Of a stretch of 64,000 bases of DNA, positions 32,484 through 44,219 are shown one piece after another. The translations under genes and the position numbers were made by a program. The notes beneath the pieces are model-generated. The model was not told where the DNA came from. It was given only the letters and a program-made list of their open reading frames with translations, and searched no databases. Source of the stretch: Venturia oleaginea (Eukaryota; Ascomycota; Dothideomycetes; Venturiales; Venturiaceae); NCBI GenBank assembly GCA_013176395.1, contig JABMLP010000002.1, forward strand, positions 310,001 through 374,000, written 5' to 3'. Numbering within the stretch: position 1 is the first letter of the stretch; each line of letters begins with the position of its first letter.

Positions 32484-33054
32484 AGCTACAGATACCGAAG
32501 CAGTAATAACGAATGTTGGAGAAAGGAGAAATGAGATAGGAGAAAAGGGAAACAAGGTGGGAGAAGAGTAAAATAAGGACCAGGAGGCACAGAGTTAAGA
32601 GGAGAGCTCGCGTGTACAAAGACAGCTGTGCTTCATAGTTTCAATTGCATTGCACCTAGCAGGACACAAGCCCGACCTCATATAATTGCTCCTGAACGCC
32701 ACTTTCTCTGGTGGTGATGGTGGCAGTCTAGAGCCCTTTTGGGGTCTGTGGCAGGTGAGCCCCTCAATTTTCCGCAAGCATCAATATCCTCACCTAAAGT
32801 GCCACTCACGGCAGCTCAGTTCTTCCGGGCGACATTCCCTCTTAGGCTGCCAGTAAATGGAATCTGTAATGCGAGTAGCGTATGCCCAGTGTCAATCATG
32901 TGCTGAGAGTGCAGACGATGGCTGTGGATGTAGTGATATATGGAGGTGGAGGAGGAGCACATGAGGCTGGTTTTTGGCGGGCAAGCCTTAATCCCTCTTG
33001 GCTGAATACCTCCGATCTCGACACTACCACTGAAAAATGTTTGGGTCGAGGCAG

Positions 33055-33064
33055 ATGGCGTCAT
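33055..33064. promoter_or_regulatory. CYS3/MetR-type bZIP site upstream of APS kinase
   Basis: ATGGCGTCAT is an exact match to ATGRYRYCAT, the consensus of the Neurospora CYS3 sulfur regulator. It lies 189 bp upstream of the APS kinase start. Sulfur-assimilation genes are known CYS3/MetR targets, so the match is in the expected place. Binding is inferred. Confidence 0.55.
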
Positions 33065-33252
33065 TTGAAAGGGCCTGCAAACTGCTACTATGGTACCCAG
33101 TAAGGAGGTATAAGAAGTGAAGGACAGTGGCAGTATCATGGTGTAGCACAATACCATACAATTCATCTCCATCTGCCAATTCCATTCCCAACACCCAACA
33201 CCCATCCCCGCAAACAGCCCCTAAGCCCTCATCATCCTCAGACCTTCCCCAA

Positions 33253-33967
33253 ATGGCTGTCACCAAAGCAACGTACTCTAAACCCCCGTCCCAAGGACCC
33301 TCCAGCCCCTCAGATTAACAAATATAACAGCAACATAACCTGGCACCCATCCCTCAGTCGAGCCGAGCGCAATGCTCTCCGCAAGCAAACCGGCCTTACT
33401 GTCTGGTTCACCGGCCTCTCCGCCTCAGGCAAATCTACCATCGCTGTAGCCCTCGAGCAACACCTCCTCAAACTCGGCTTCCAAACCTACCTCCTCGATG
33501 GAGACAACGTCCGCTTCGGCCTGAACAAGAATCTCGGCTTCTCTCCTGATGATCGCTCCGAGAATATAAGACGTATTGCGGAGGTTGCAAAGTTGTTTGC
33601 TGACTCCACGACCATATGCCTGGCCAGCTTTATTAGTCCGTACAAGGCTGATAGGCAGTTGGCGAGGGAGTTGCATGAGAAGGGTGGGCCACATGCTGAC
33701 GATAAGGAGGGAATTCCTTTCGTGGAGGTTTATGTTGATGTGCCGGTTGAGGTTGCGGAGAAGAGAGATCCCAAGGGACTGTATAAGAAGGCAAGAGCTG
33801 GAGAGATCAAAGAGTTTACTGGGATTAGTGCGCCTTACGAGGCACCTGAGACGCCAGAGATACACTTGGAAAACACAAACTTGAGTGTCGAGGAGGCTGT
33901 GGCTCAGATCGTCAACTACCTGACCTCGAAAGGTCTTTTGACAAGGCCTGGTGAGAAGTCAGCCTAG
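33253..33967 (+). CDS. MET14: Adenylyl-sulfate (APS) kinase
   Basis: Exons 33253-33272 and 33331-33967 (58-nt intron), 218 residues. It phosphorylates APS to PAPS in sulfate assimilation. The first exon encodes only MAVTKAT; joining it to [19 protein letters not shown] gives the typical fungal N-terminus, which is why this start and splice were chosen (without splicing the frame stops at a TAA). Motifs: P-loop [95 protein letters not shown] and the ending [13 protein letters not shown]. Complete and of normal length. Upstream lies a CYS3-type site. Confidence 0.95.
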
Positions 33968-35408
33968 GACACTAAGACCAAGACTCGCGCTTTACGAAGG
34001 TAGCTGGAATGGGTCAGGCAAGGATAATGATTATGAATAGTGGATGCTTACGATCTCATGAGAGATCATCCAAAAGACGAAATGGAGGTGTATCATGCGG
34101 CCAAACATCGGATGCTATATCGGGAGATCATGATGTTGCTCACTGGCTACCATACGAGGCTGCTTTTGGATCGACTCACAGTTACAATCAGGCGGCTTCA
34201 CCTACCACAAACGAAAAGAAAAAAAATCATTGCCAAAACTTCATGGACGACCCATGAGGCCAGGATAACAAGGAGAAAATATATATGGCATCCTCGTACC
34301 ACGCAGACTCTCGAAACTACATCAATTCCATTCAAACCATACCAAGTGTGACAACATCAACTAAACATCGATATCCAACATCTCTGGTAGGTGTTATCAA
34401 TCGCAACTCCGGGATCCCATGATTAAATCCATAAAATCATGTACTCTTGCCAGCAAAGTCTCCAACAATCCTACTCTATATCAGTATGCCTTCTGTGCTG
34501 CCGTCTAGCTCGTAACATCCTCCCAAATCCATGGGACCGAACGGATATCCCAAACACCATCCATATCCATCATAACCGCCAAATCTCCCATCTTCATCCT
34601 CCACCATCACCACCCTAGCTACTCTAATCCGCTATGTAAGATATCCTCATACTCCTCTCCAAACTAGCGGGGTGATTTGGGGAGGTACTATATTCCTACT
34701 GCACTACTAGGACTGTGATGGGCGAAGATTGCTTGAAGAGAGATTAGGAAGCGCCATTTTACTGAGTTGTTTTTGATAAAGTGTAGAGCGAATTCGAATT
34801 AGGAGACGAAGATTAGGCCGCTGATGGCTCTCGTGTTTTCGAGTACTTGGGTTATATTAAGCATGAACCTGATTGAGGCTTGGTACAGACAGTATCCTCG
34901 CTACCCGACAAGACAACCTCAACCATACGCCTTACGTGCACTCAGCAACCTATATCAGAATCGTAGCAAAAAACACGCCAATCCCCAACCCTCCCAGTCG
35001 CATCACTGCCAAGGACGAAGTACTCCAAAGAAGGCGACGTCCGAACTTTTGTTATTAGCTACACGCACTCATGACCTCGAGTATCAACCGCCACGCCACG
35101 TCAACAGCCAAAATTATCCATCTAGAGACTAGATATCATCAAACAACTCCCGCCACCACCCCAATGCCATCCAGATTCCCAAAACTTCAAAAAATCCATT
35201 CGCAATGCCTGCCATGCAAGTTGAGCCCATTTCATGTGATGAGGCCCAATCAAGCTCGCATGTTGAAGCGAGGTATCTTGTAACCAAAATTTTTATCACC
35301 CAACCAACCAACGCCTCCGAAACATCTACAACGCCGAAACATCAATATTCGCTCTGTCCGTCGTCGATCTATCTCTATCGAGTCATGCTGCCGCCTGATT
35401 TACTTGAG
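33968..35408. other. Intergenic, no supported gene
   Basis: 1.4 kb between convergent APS kinase and NUC-2 genes. Overlapping short frames (up to about 103 codons at 34040-34351) show no domain; several are lysine/threonine-rich low complexity. I see no gene. Confidence 0.45.
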
Positions 35409-38400
35409 CTAACCAGAGAAGATGGCTGAATGCAAGCTGTCCACACCACCATGATTGAAAATCGGAACGCCGTTTACCGTTCCCGCGACCTCCGTACCGC
35501 CAGGCGTTGTTGCACCATCTGCTGATGGTGGGACGACTAGTCCGGAAAATGGTTCGAGATTAGGTCCGACGTCTGTTCCCGTGAGACCTTGTCGTATCGC
35601 GAGAACACTGTCAACAATAACCGCATCAATGCCCTCTTTTGTTTGTAACTGCCAGCCATTAGCGGAATAATCCGAGGAAACCGGAGGGATACTTACTTGA
35701 ACATTCTTCGGATCATTGTTCTGCGTGCCGTAACTCACACAGACCAACCCCGACTCCTTCACAACCCTCACAAGTCTCGGACAAGCAACCAAAGGTTCAG
35801 AGGCCGACACAACGCCCAACAGATTCCACCTCGAAGCAAAACGGATCGCTTCTTGTAAACTGCTAGCTCGAATGTCTCCCACCGCACTTGTCCCAGCATC
35901 CGTCAAGAACAGTATAGGAATACTCGGTTGCTTAAACGACAATAAGAGACAGATATCGGGGTTGAAGCTCGAGAAGATAATATTCCGCTTCTTGCCAAGA
36001 TCATACACCATTTTCAGCACCGAGTCGACAAACGAGTTGAGTTCGACGGCATAGGTATCCATCTCATGTTCCTCTGACTCGAAAAGCATGGGATACTTCA
36101 TCTCTATATTGAAGCCTATCGACTCAGGTAGCTGCTGGAACATCTGTTCGAGAGTGGTGAATGGCGCCTGGATGAAGTGACCACGAAGATTGCCTTTTGA
36201 GCCTTTCATCTTGAAATCGCGGGTATGCTTCATCCTGTCGCTCATGTCAACAGTGGCACGTTCACGGTCTTCCTTGGCCCCACCCACTGAGAACGCGCGA
36301 GGCCGACGTTTGCCATTGGGAGAGGCTACTTTGTTGGCTGGAGATGGCGGTCTCGAAGTCCGCGGTGTTTGGGAATCGCTAACATGGAGGAATTGCTCAA
36401 GGGTGAGAGTGTGTACTGGAGCATCGATGCCAGTCTCGCTCACGAGAAAGTCGTGGTAGATGACAGGGACGTGGTCCTTCGTGAGCTGCACGTCAAACTC
36501 AACATAAGATGCTCCAAGATTGGCAGCTGCAATAAATGATTGGATCGTGTTCTCGCCGAGCTGCAATGACTTTCGAGTTGACTGATTCTTGCCCATACCA
36601 CGATGACCGATGACCATCGTTGTGGCCATCTTCTTCCAGTAAGTGTGTTGCTCGGTGATGGACATGTTTGGATGAGTGAAAGGAGTGATGATCAAGAAAT
36701 TGAAGTTTACAGCGCCAATCACCTCGAGCGTGGTGGCCGCAATGATGGGCACGCTGACATCGCCTTGGAGAGACATACGCTTTGAGCCGATTCCAGGTTT
36801 CATGCTTGACAGCATAGCGACACCGCGACCAACAATCCGATCATTGGACCCAGCATAAGTCGGCACGATGTCGAAGAGTAACTTCACTTTGCTGACGTCC
36901 ATCGTCGTGAACGAGATCGGATCTGTGCTGATGTTTTCTTGCACAGGCAAATCGATGACCGTCGACTCTCCGGTAGCGCCAGTGGCAGATACCACAATGG
37001 ACAGCGCAGTATCAAGCTGGGTGGCGTGCGCATCTGCAAGTGGGATGGCATCGAGCTTTACAGGGTCAACAGTCTTTCGCATGTCCATGGTCCCCAGGCT
37101 CACAAGAACCAAGGTCTCCTTGCTAAGGTATCGATGACCGAAAGTTTTGACGGGCTCGGGCGTTCTCACTGCACCTTCTTTCGCGAGAGCATGCGATCTG
37201 CGATCCTCCAAAGATGAGGCATTTGGTGGCGATCCCGAAGTGACTACGGCCGGAGCTGCCTCATTGGCAGGTGGCGAGACTGTCTTTGGAGTGAGTTCGC
37301 ACAGCCGATTTGCGATGTCCATATGTCCTCGAAGGGCAGCGTGCTCTTTGGCAGTCCATCCGGAGGAATCAAGCCTCTCCAAATCAGCCTGCCCATTAAT
37401 CAGAAGCTCGACGACCGGCAAATGACCATCGACGCAGGCAATGAATAGAGGCGTCCAAGCAAAGGTATTTTCAGGAATATCAACATTCATTTCCTGGCGG
37501 GGAGAGCCATCAATCAGCACTCTTGCACATTCAGAATGGCCGAATCGGGCTGCCATGTGAAGTGCCGTCTCGCCTTGGTCGTTCTGGTAATTGATGTCCA
37601 CACCAGCATCTACCAAGAGTTTGACAATAGTGACTGAGTTTGTCTTCGTCGCGAGAGCTAGTACTGCACCCGATTTTGAAATCTCCTTTCGGGCTTGCTC
37701 CTGAATTTCGGTGCCGCCCTGCCACCTTTCCGCATCGAGCAAGGTCTTGGTGGTAAGGGTGTGTTGATTGATGACACTGAGATGGAGAGGAGCAAGCCCT
37801 TCCTCGTCTTGCCATTGAGGTGCATCGATACCTTTGCTCACATCGAACAGTCCCCAATCTTGCATATGCTTGATGATGATTTTGCAGATGACAACGAAGC
37901 CATAATGAGCGGCATAATGGAGCGGCACTCTTCCGATGCCGTCTTTGGATACAAGTACTTTGCGCTGATTTGGAGGCAGTGCATCAAGTATGTAATTGAG
38001 GAATTGGACCGAATCATCATCTATGCTGAGAAGTTTGGTTCGTTCAGCCTCAGTGGTGGTACATGGAGGCGGAGCATTGATTGGCAGTTCTGCAGGAACA
38101 ATGTACTGGCCAGTGCCGTAGGACGTTTTCTCGGAGTTTTCGTCTTTGAGATGAGCCTCATTCCTCTTGGCTCGACCAATGGCGATGACGAGTCTGTGAA
38201 TACAATTGCGTTTGTGAAGATCGTCCTCTTCGTCGAGAGTGGTAAGCTGAGGAAGAAGTCGCTCAATACAGCGTTTCGAGCGACATGAAATGGATCGTTG
38301 GAGCATGTTGAGCAATAGCTTTTGGAATGCCGGTCCTTTCTGATCATCGCCGGTATTTGCTTCCAACAGCAGTTCTGCCAGAAGCGACGAATTGTCATTT

Positions 38401-39091
38401 CGAATAGCCTGGTCGACTGTGTCCAACAGTCCTGATGGAAGGTTGGGAATGGCCCGCGTAGAAACAGTGCGCATTGATGACGTAGAATGTACGGAGCTGG
38501 CGTCGTCCACGATCTTTGCCTCTCCAAGGCCTGAAAGCCAGTCATTGACGGCGCGCATGTCCTGCGACAGCCTGTAGTTGGTCGCAAACAGTTTTGGATC
38601 AACCTTGGATGCCAGGTATCGACCTTGGATACTAGGTTGTGGAACCTTCTTGTCCACCTTTTTCAGAATCTTGACAAAGCCACGTCGATTGACCTCCCCG
38701 TACCATTGTAGCTTCCGGAGTTGCCCCCGTAGTTCCAGAAGAGCTCCCATGAGATCCTCAATCTCGTCTCGGTCAATGCCGTCCAAGAGGTTCTGGCTCC
38801 TGCCATAGCGGTCGTGTAATAAACGAAGTCTGCGCGCAGATTCAGAGTATTTCTTATTGTAAAAGGCGTCGACGTCTTCCAGGTTTCGGTCGAGGGTGTA
38901 GAAGAACTCTGCAACAATTAGTGTCTGCGAATTTCATGTGTTCCGATAGTCATGCCAGCCAGATCTGCTCCTCCCCCTTCCTTGACTGAACGCGCAGCCG
39001 CCTTGATGAGCTTCTTCAAGCCCTTGTAATCGATGTAAGAGGAAGCCCATTCCGGAACCTGATTTCGTGGAAGATTGTGTCCAAACTTCAT
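35409..39091 (-). CDS. nuc-2: NUC-2/PHO81-type protein (SPX, ankyrin repeats, GDPD domain)
   Basis: Exons 38956-39091, 35697-38908 and 35409-35648, 1195 residues. In Neurospora and yeast this protein inhibits the Pho85-type cyclin-CDK in low phosphate and so turns on phosphate genes. Order: SPX domain starting MKFGHNLPRNQVPEWASSYIDYK with FFYTLDRNLEDVDAFYNKK (1 to about 160); ankyrin repeats at about 375-600 (RVPLHYAAHYG, APLHLSVIN, GETALHMAARFGHSECARVL, TPLFIACVDGHLPVVELL); a linker; then a glycerophosphodiester phosphodiesterase-like domain from about 810 with GHRGMGKN, GENTIQSFIAAANLGASYVEFDVQLTKD and VIYHDF, so the HRG, ExD and HD residues are present. Intron 2 (48 nt) has GTAAGT and a GCTAAT branch. 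Intron 1 (38909-38955) starts with GC, not GT. Start at ATG 39091. Confidence 0.9.
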
Positions 39092-40632
39092 GATGTCCAA
39101 TCTCCAATTGGAATCGATGGTTTTTGTGCTTGTGTGCTTCTCAGGAGTTATAATGGTCCTGAAGTTGGTGTTTGGAAACGCTCAAGTTGTGGATATTCTG
39201 CAGGAAAGAGTGCGAGGAATTCTCTAAGTTAAGGTTCTCCATAGAAGGAATATATCGGGCGAAGAATCAAATCGACTCGGAGGTCTTGAAAGTTCGGTAA
39301 CTGTGTAGCACGTTCTGAGCTCTTGAAGCTCACTGGAGGACAACAGCTGCTAAAGACAAGGTCGATGGATGCTGAAGATATGCTCGCAAGTGATGGATCC
39401 GGCAGTGATGTCCTGCATCGTACAGGCAATGGGTGAAGCGGCGATCAGGAATTGCGGTGAACGGCTGTGTGTTAAGCGGTCTTTAAGAGAGATACCGCTG
39501 AAAAGGTACCAATCTGGAGCTTGCCCTGTGCCTGTGACTCCACTATTAATTGAACCAGAAACAGCCACGAAAGGCCTCTCGCGACAGCTGACCAATCCAC
39601 CCTGACAGGTGCTACTTGCTTTGCTTTATTCAGCCTTGGCCGCCGTGTCACTCGTAAGGAGCATGTGCGTGCCTGACAAACATTGGCTGTGGCCGTGGTT
39701 GTCCAGTTTCCGACGATTGCGGCGAAAAATGCGAAAAGCTGGATGCGACTTTATCTCCCACCACACCAAGCCCTCCGATCTGTGGCCCAGACTATCAGAA
39801 CCTGCACGTCCTCAACCGAGAGTCTGGAAGATCGCCTCCATCCGTGTTTCTGTCCCGCGGACACACATTCCGATTGGCCTTGGGGGTGTCGTAGGCAGGC
39901 TGCTTGCATATTGCTCGAGCCTATGTTAAAAGAGGAAGTGCGGCTCGGGGAGAGAAAGGGCAAAACATGCGGTGAGATGGAGGGAGTTGTGCATCGTGAT
40001 GTTTGTCACCTGCAGTGGTTTGCGTGGCTTCTCTCGCCATTGGTGCCACAACCGGAAGCTTTGGGCAACATCGTGAACTCCACGGAACGTGGAAATGTGT
40101 TGTATCAAACAGGAGGAAGAGAGGCAAAAATGTACGAAAAGAAATCAAATGCCCCACGTGGATGAGAATTGCATCACCATAGCTAACACGGTGTCTTCAA
40201 TGCTTCACTGTCCCTGGATGTATATGCGAACGATACTATCATGTGCAAGTTGAGATCAATATCGATGGTTTTCTATCAAAATCATCTCTTGAAGTTGTCA
40301 GGAACTTAGCCATGTCAATCTTAAGTTCGTAGAGCTTAAGTTAAGAGATGAAGTCGTGTTTCCTATAGGCCGGGAGGACACTGGATTGATGAAGCCACCA
40401 TCCTGGTATTACTAATAATAGACTACACCTTAATTTACATATACAGTATATGATGGTCTGAACCTCGTCAAAATTCCTCTGCAAATGTCCACCGAGATCA
40501 AAACCACAACTTGACATGGCGGGAACATAGCGCCTGCTCTTGAACTTCACAAATCCGATGCTCGCGGCTGGATATTCATATCATCAGAAGCGAAATTCCA
40601 ATACCCTCACTTAGCTTCGAGATGTCGCCAGC
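39092..40632. other. Intergenic, no supported gene
   Basis: 1.5 kb upstream of nuc-2. Frames present look random. A CCACGTGG (E-box of the type bound by PHO4/NUC-1) occurs at about 40152-40159, over 1 kb from the nuc-2 start; whether it matters is unknown. Confidence 0.4.
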
Positions 40633-42301
40633 TCACCACTGCAAATCACTTAGTATGACAGCAGTAAGGGGAGGAGACGAAGAGCTCACAGTGCACACTC
40701 CGAAATCACTCTGGCATCCAGCGCTGCAGTAGCTTGATGTCGAGCCGCAATATCCGTTCCTCGAGCAGCACTGGCCAAATGTCGACCCATTGCAAGTTTG
40801 ACTCGAGCCAGTTCCACAGTTGCCATCTTGAGAGACTTCTATCTCGCCACGGATACCACAAGAACCAAAGACAGAGTTGCAGCCAGAACCGCAGAAAGCG
40901 TTTGTTGCCCCACTGAAATGAGAGGTTAGAACTCTTTGATTCCAATGTCCAACGTAGAACTCACCAATATCCATTCCTTGAGCAGCAGTTGCCAAATGTT
41001 GATGTGAGACAGGTGTAACCAGCTTCGCCACCGCAAGTAGCATCGATAGACACCTCCCCAGATGAATATGTGGGAGCTGAAGGTGGCGATGCAGGCGGAC
41101 TTACTGCTGGCTTCGTCGGCGCAGAAAAAGGAGGACTTGGAAGCAGGTGTGTTGAAATTGTCGGCGGAAGATCGATACCAGTTTGACTGGGGATCGCCTA
41201 AACACTCTCCTAACGTCACAGCCTTGAACCCCTGTTGCTGCAAATTCTGAAGCATAAACAAAGTCAAGTTGTGGGCAGTCTGTTCATGGATGTCATGACC
41301 AATGACAAGCCAGTCGCTATTGGCAGCTGCTTTTGACGAAATGTTGCCCAAGAAGTTGTTCTTTGGTTTCTGGATCATGGTTGGTGAATCATTGAGGTAA
41401 TCTTCTGTGTCGAGATCAAAGTAAGTGATATGATAGCCCATCTTCTCCATGTCGATTGCACAGGAATCAGTGCAGCTGGAATACGGAGGCCTCATGTATG
41501 TCGGAAAGAATCCTAGGATATTTTGGAGCGCCATCTCGTTGGAGTACATTTCGTGTTGCCGTTGTGTGGTGGTCAGGGTACTGAGGTCGGCGTGGGACCA
41601 AGTGTGAGAGGCGATCTGATGACCCTCAGCGTACATACGTTTGATAATTGCTGCCCAAGGGTAGGCTGGGCTGTCAATATGGCCCTTGCCCAAGTTGTTA
41701 CCCGTGATGAAGAAGGTGGCCTTCGCTTCGTACTGCTTCAAAACATCGAGGATCTCGGTCGTGTAAATGTATGGACCATCATCGTAAGTGATAGCTACCG
41801 TACCAGGCACCTTATTTGAGATCAGATCACGATTTAAATCAATCAAAATCTGAGTGGACTCACGACGCAGTCGTAGATCCCCCCGCCATTGACTCCTTCA
41901 CTACCATAAACTACTGATCCAAGCTTAGGCCTGGCGACTGAAGATGTGCTCGAACCAGACGGCGTAGAGTTAGCATCGCAAGCAGGGCCGTAGTTGAATA
42001 GACAGTCGGGAGCAGCGCAAAACTCAATCCCGGTTCCACAATACCCAGCACCGGAGCAACACAATCCGGCAGCACAGGACCCAATGCGAGGTCCACAGGT
42101 GTCATCTTGTTGTCGCTCGACTAATTCGTGAGCGTCTGGGGGTTGGGAGTGATAGGAGCTCGCACCAAGTGCCCTCCTCGATCTTAATTCAGATACGGTA
42201 CGACGGCCAAAGATGCGCGGCGCGCCAGCAATGTCGCCATGAGCGGCGATGAGATCAGAAAGAATGCATAGCCATGATGCTAGCAATGCAGCAGAGTGCA
42301 T
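40633..42301 (-). CDS. Secreted chitin deacetylase with three CBM18 chitin-binding modules
   Basis: Proposed exons 41864-42301, 41179-41810, 40965-41135, 40690-40912 and 40633-40638, 489 residues. It removes acetyl groups from chitin, often to hide hyphae from plant chitinases. Signal peptide MHSAALLASWLCILSDLIAAHG; N-terminal CBM18 (GSCAAGLCCSGAGYCG, about 75-115); NodB/CE4 domain with all five motifs: TYDDGPY, HTWSHADLSTL, RPPYSSC, DLDTEDY and VIGHDIHEQT; a Pro/Ser linker; and two CBM18 modules (FGNCCSRNGYCG and FGQCCSRNGYCG). Introns 1, 3 and 4 (53, 52, 51 nt) are standard. Intron 2 (41136-41178, 43 nt, in the linker) is the only frame-consistent GT..AG choice I find; a frameshift there is the alternative. 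The last exon is only Trp-stop. Confidence 0.85.
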
Positions 42302-43376
42302 TTTCGAAAAGGACGCTAGATGAATGGATTGTGTTTTTGGCTGAGAAATTAACAGAGGTGAACAGGGAATGGAAGAGAACCATACCAGCAATTTAGAGAA
42401 AAAATGAGGGTAAGTCACAACGAGAGACGGAATATGTTGACAGTGATAAAGATTGAGGAAAGACGAGAAGTGACTTTAAGCAGAAGGATGAAGGAAGCTG
42501 TCAATGAAAATTGACGGCGCTGTAGCTCAGTAGGCATCTGAATTCACTCTGGACCCCTGACCACCGAAGAACTGGTTCAGGAAAACAGAGGGCTTCACAA
42601 GCTAGTGGCTGAGAGACCGAGAAAAGAATGAGAAGGGAGTTCTTGGAGTTGACATGCATATGGTTCTTTGGGTTCTGGTGGAGACTGATTTTCGTGTCAT
42701 TGTGCGATTCGTGATCTGTCGAGAAGAGAAGGAACGACCGGTTCGACGCTGTGAGCGAGCTTTTTGCATATCAGCGCTCGACATGGAGACAAAAAAACAT
42801 CCACATTAGTTAAGACACCTTAATGACCACCCAATCCATCGGCTTTAGCTATCGGCGAGAAGATCCGATGCCAATGGTCCCAGGTCGAGTTGTCAGATCC
42901 CATCGTAAGACGCCTGAGAGGGTTGCGTGGTGCGCCTATGCGGCTAAAGGTATGTTAAGGTACCGAAGTAGGATCGATGATAGTGAAAGTGAATATAGTG
43001 GTTATACGACATGGAGCAAGAAAGACGAGGTGGAGAAGGAGTGGAGTTGTTTGCCCATGTTACCCTCGAGACATGGGTGATACCAAAGAGCAACACCATG
43101 ACCTGGGCATCCTTTTCAGCATCAATTTGAGCTCTTCACAGCGCATCATCTGAACGCAAATGCCTCGATTATAAGTCCATGAAGCCGAGAGACCAACACT
43201 CGACCACGTTCTCGTAATTCATGCTGATTGCTCATGGTATCCTCCCTCTATCATTGAAACCGTATTCGACTTCTCGTTTCATGAATCGAGAATACCACTG
43301 CCAAGGCCCGGATGGCGTCCAGCTGTGAAGCACTTGCGCCGTGGTTGTATGGTGTCAAGCATCTCAAGGCCCTTCC
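42302..43376. other. Intergenic, no supported gene
   Basis: 1.1 kb upstream of the chitin deacetylase. A tRNA A-box-like TAGCTCAGTAGG at 42524-42535 lacks a matching B box. No gene seen. Confidence 0.45.
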
Positions 43377-43937
43377 TCATTTTCCAAGCACATCTCCGTA
43401 CCTGTCCTTGATCATCCTATCCTTGTCCACGAACCTCGATATTTCCCTGCTCGCCTCATCCTTCGCCTTTTGATTGTTCCAGGAGTGACCAGGCGCATCC
43501 TCCTCACGTGTCCATGTGTAGCCGCTGTTTGGATCTCTGCCCACGATCATGGCTGCTGAACCACCGATTTGAGCTTGAGCCAAAGCGTGGCCTTGAGTGA
43601 CGTTAAAACTAGCGCTCTCACCGTTGGTGGCCCATGTCCGCTTTCCATTGGCGTTGACGGTGGCACTTGGGGGCATCTTTGCGGCGGTGTTCGCTGGAAT
43701 GGAAGACTCGGAGGGACGTGATTGGCTATTTGGGGGCGACAGTTCGCTGGAAAGCTGGCTTGGGGTTGGGCGATGTGGGGTTTGAGGTGATGGGTCAAAC
43801 TCGCCGTCGGAGACTGATGGTGACTCGTCCTGCATTGGAGAGTCCTCTGCGGTGGAAGTTAGTTTGGGAATTTTGGGTTGAGGGTTGCCTGGTAGGCTGC
43901 CATGCGGACCGTCTATAGCGTAGCGTTTGATGCTCAT
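43377..43937 (-). CDS. Small disordered protein of unknown function
   Basis: Single exon, 186 residues from ATG. Opens MSIKRYAIDGPHGSLPG, then a long Pro/Ser-rich disordered stretch (FDPSPQTPHRPTPSQLSSEL), and closes with a compact charged region with conserved-looking aromatics (GYTWTREEDAPGHSWNN, then DEASREISRFVDKDRMIKDR). The C-terminal segment is the part most likely to be functional. No named domain recognised. It shares a 282-bp upstream region with the divergent SUZ-domain gene, which supports it being transcribed. Confidence 0.6.
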   Translation of the reverse strand: MSIKRYAIDGPHGSLPGNPQPKIPKLTSTAEDSPMQDESPSVSDGEFDPSPQTPHRPTPSQLSSELSPPNSQSRPSESSIPANTAAKMPPSATVNANGKRTWATNGESASFNVTQGHALAQAQIGGSAAMIVGRDPNSGYTWTREEDAPGHSWNNQKAKDEASREISRFVDKDRMIKDRYGDVLGK

Positions 43938-44219
43938 GGTTGATGATGTTGAGTGCTTCGGTTCAAGTGCACGACGGGTGACTTTAAAGGCGAAGCCTGT
44001 GTTGACAACACTGGCAGTGACGATGGCATTGACATTAAATCCAGCCCTATGAGTTTACCTCCTTAGGTAGCGACCATACTGAACAAGGGTCTTCCGCACT
44101 TGTTCCATCCCCGCCATTTCACTAGTTTCCCACCCCGAGTCCCAGACCCCGACACATCCTTCACAGACGAGTTTCGAAAACTGTATATTCAGATCGCTGC
44201 ATCCATTTCTGACCGAGGA
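43938..44219. promoter_or_regulatory. Shared upstream region of two divergent genes
   Basis: 282 bp between the start codons of the small disordered protein and the SUZ-domain protein. Promoters are inferred from the arrangement only. Confidence 0.4.

Noticed and set aside
34009..34351. Two overlapping plus-strand frames downstream of APS kinase
   Set aside because: Low-complexity Lys/Thr-rich ends, no ATG context or domain, and they probably lie in the 3' untranslated region.
37695..38288. 197-codon open frame antisense to NUC-2 (and several others at 35455-38602)
   Set aside because: They mirror the coding bias of the strongly supported NUC-2 gene and have no domain of their own.
42515..42590. 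tRNA-like sequence (TAGCTCAGTAGG A-box)
   Set aside because: The downstream GGTTCAGGAAA does not fit a B box, and no acceptor or anticodon stem can be paired.
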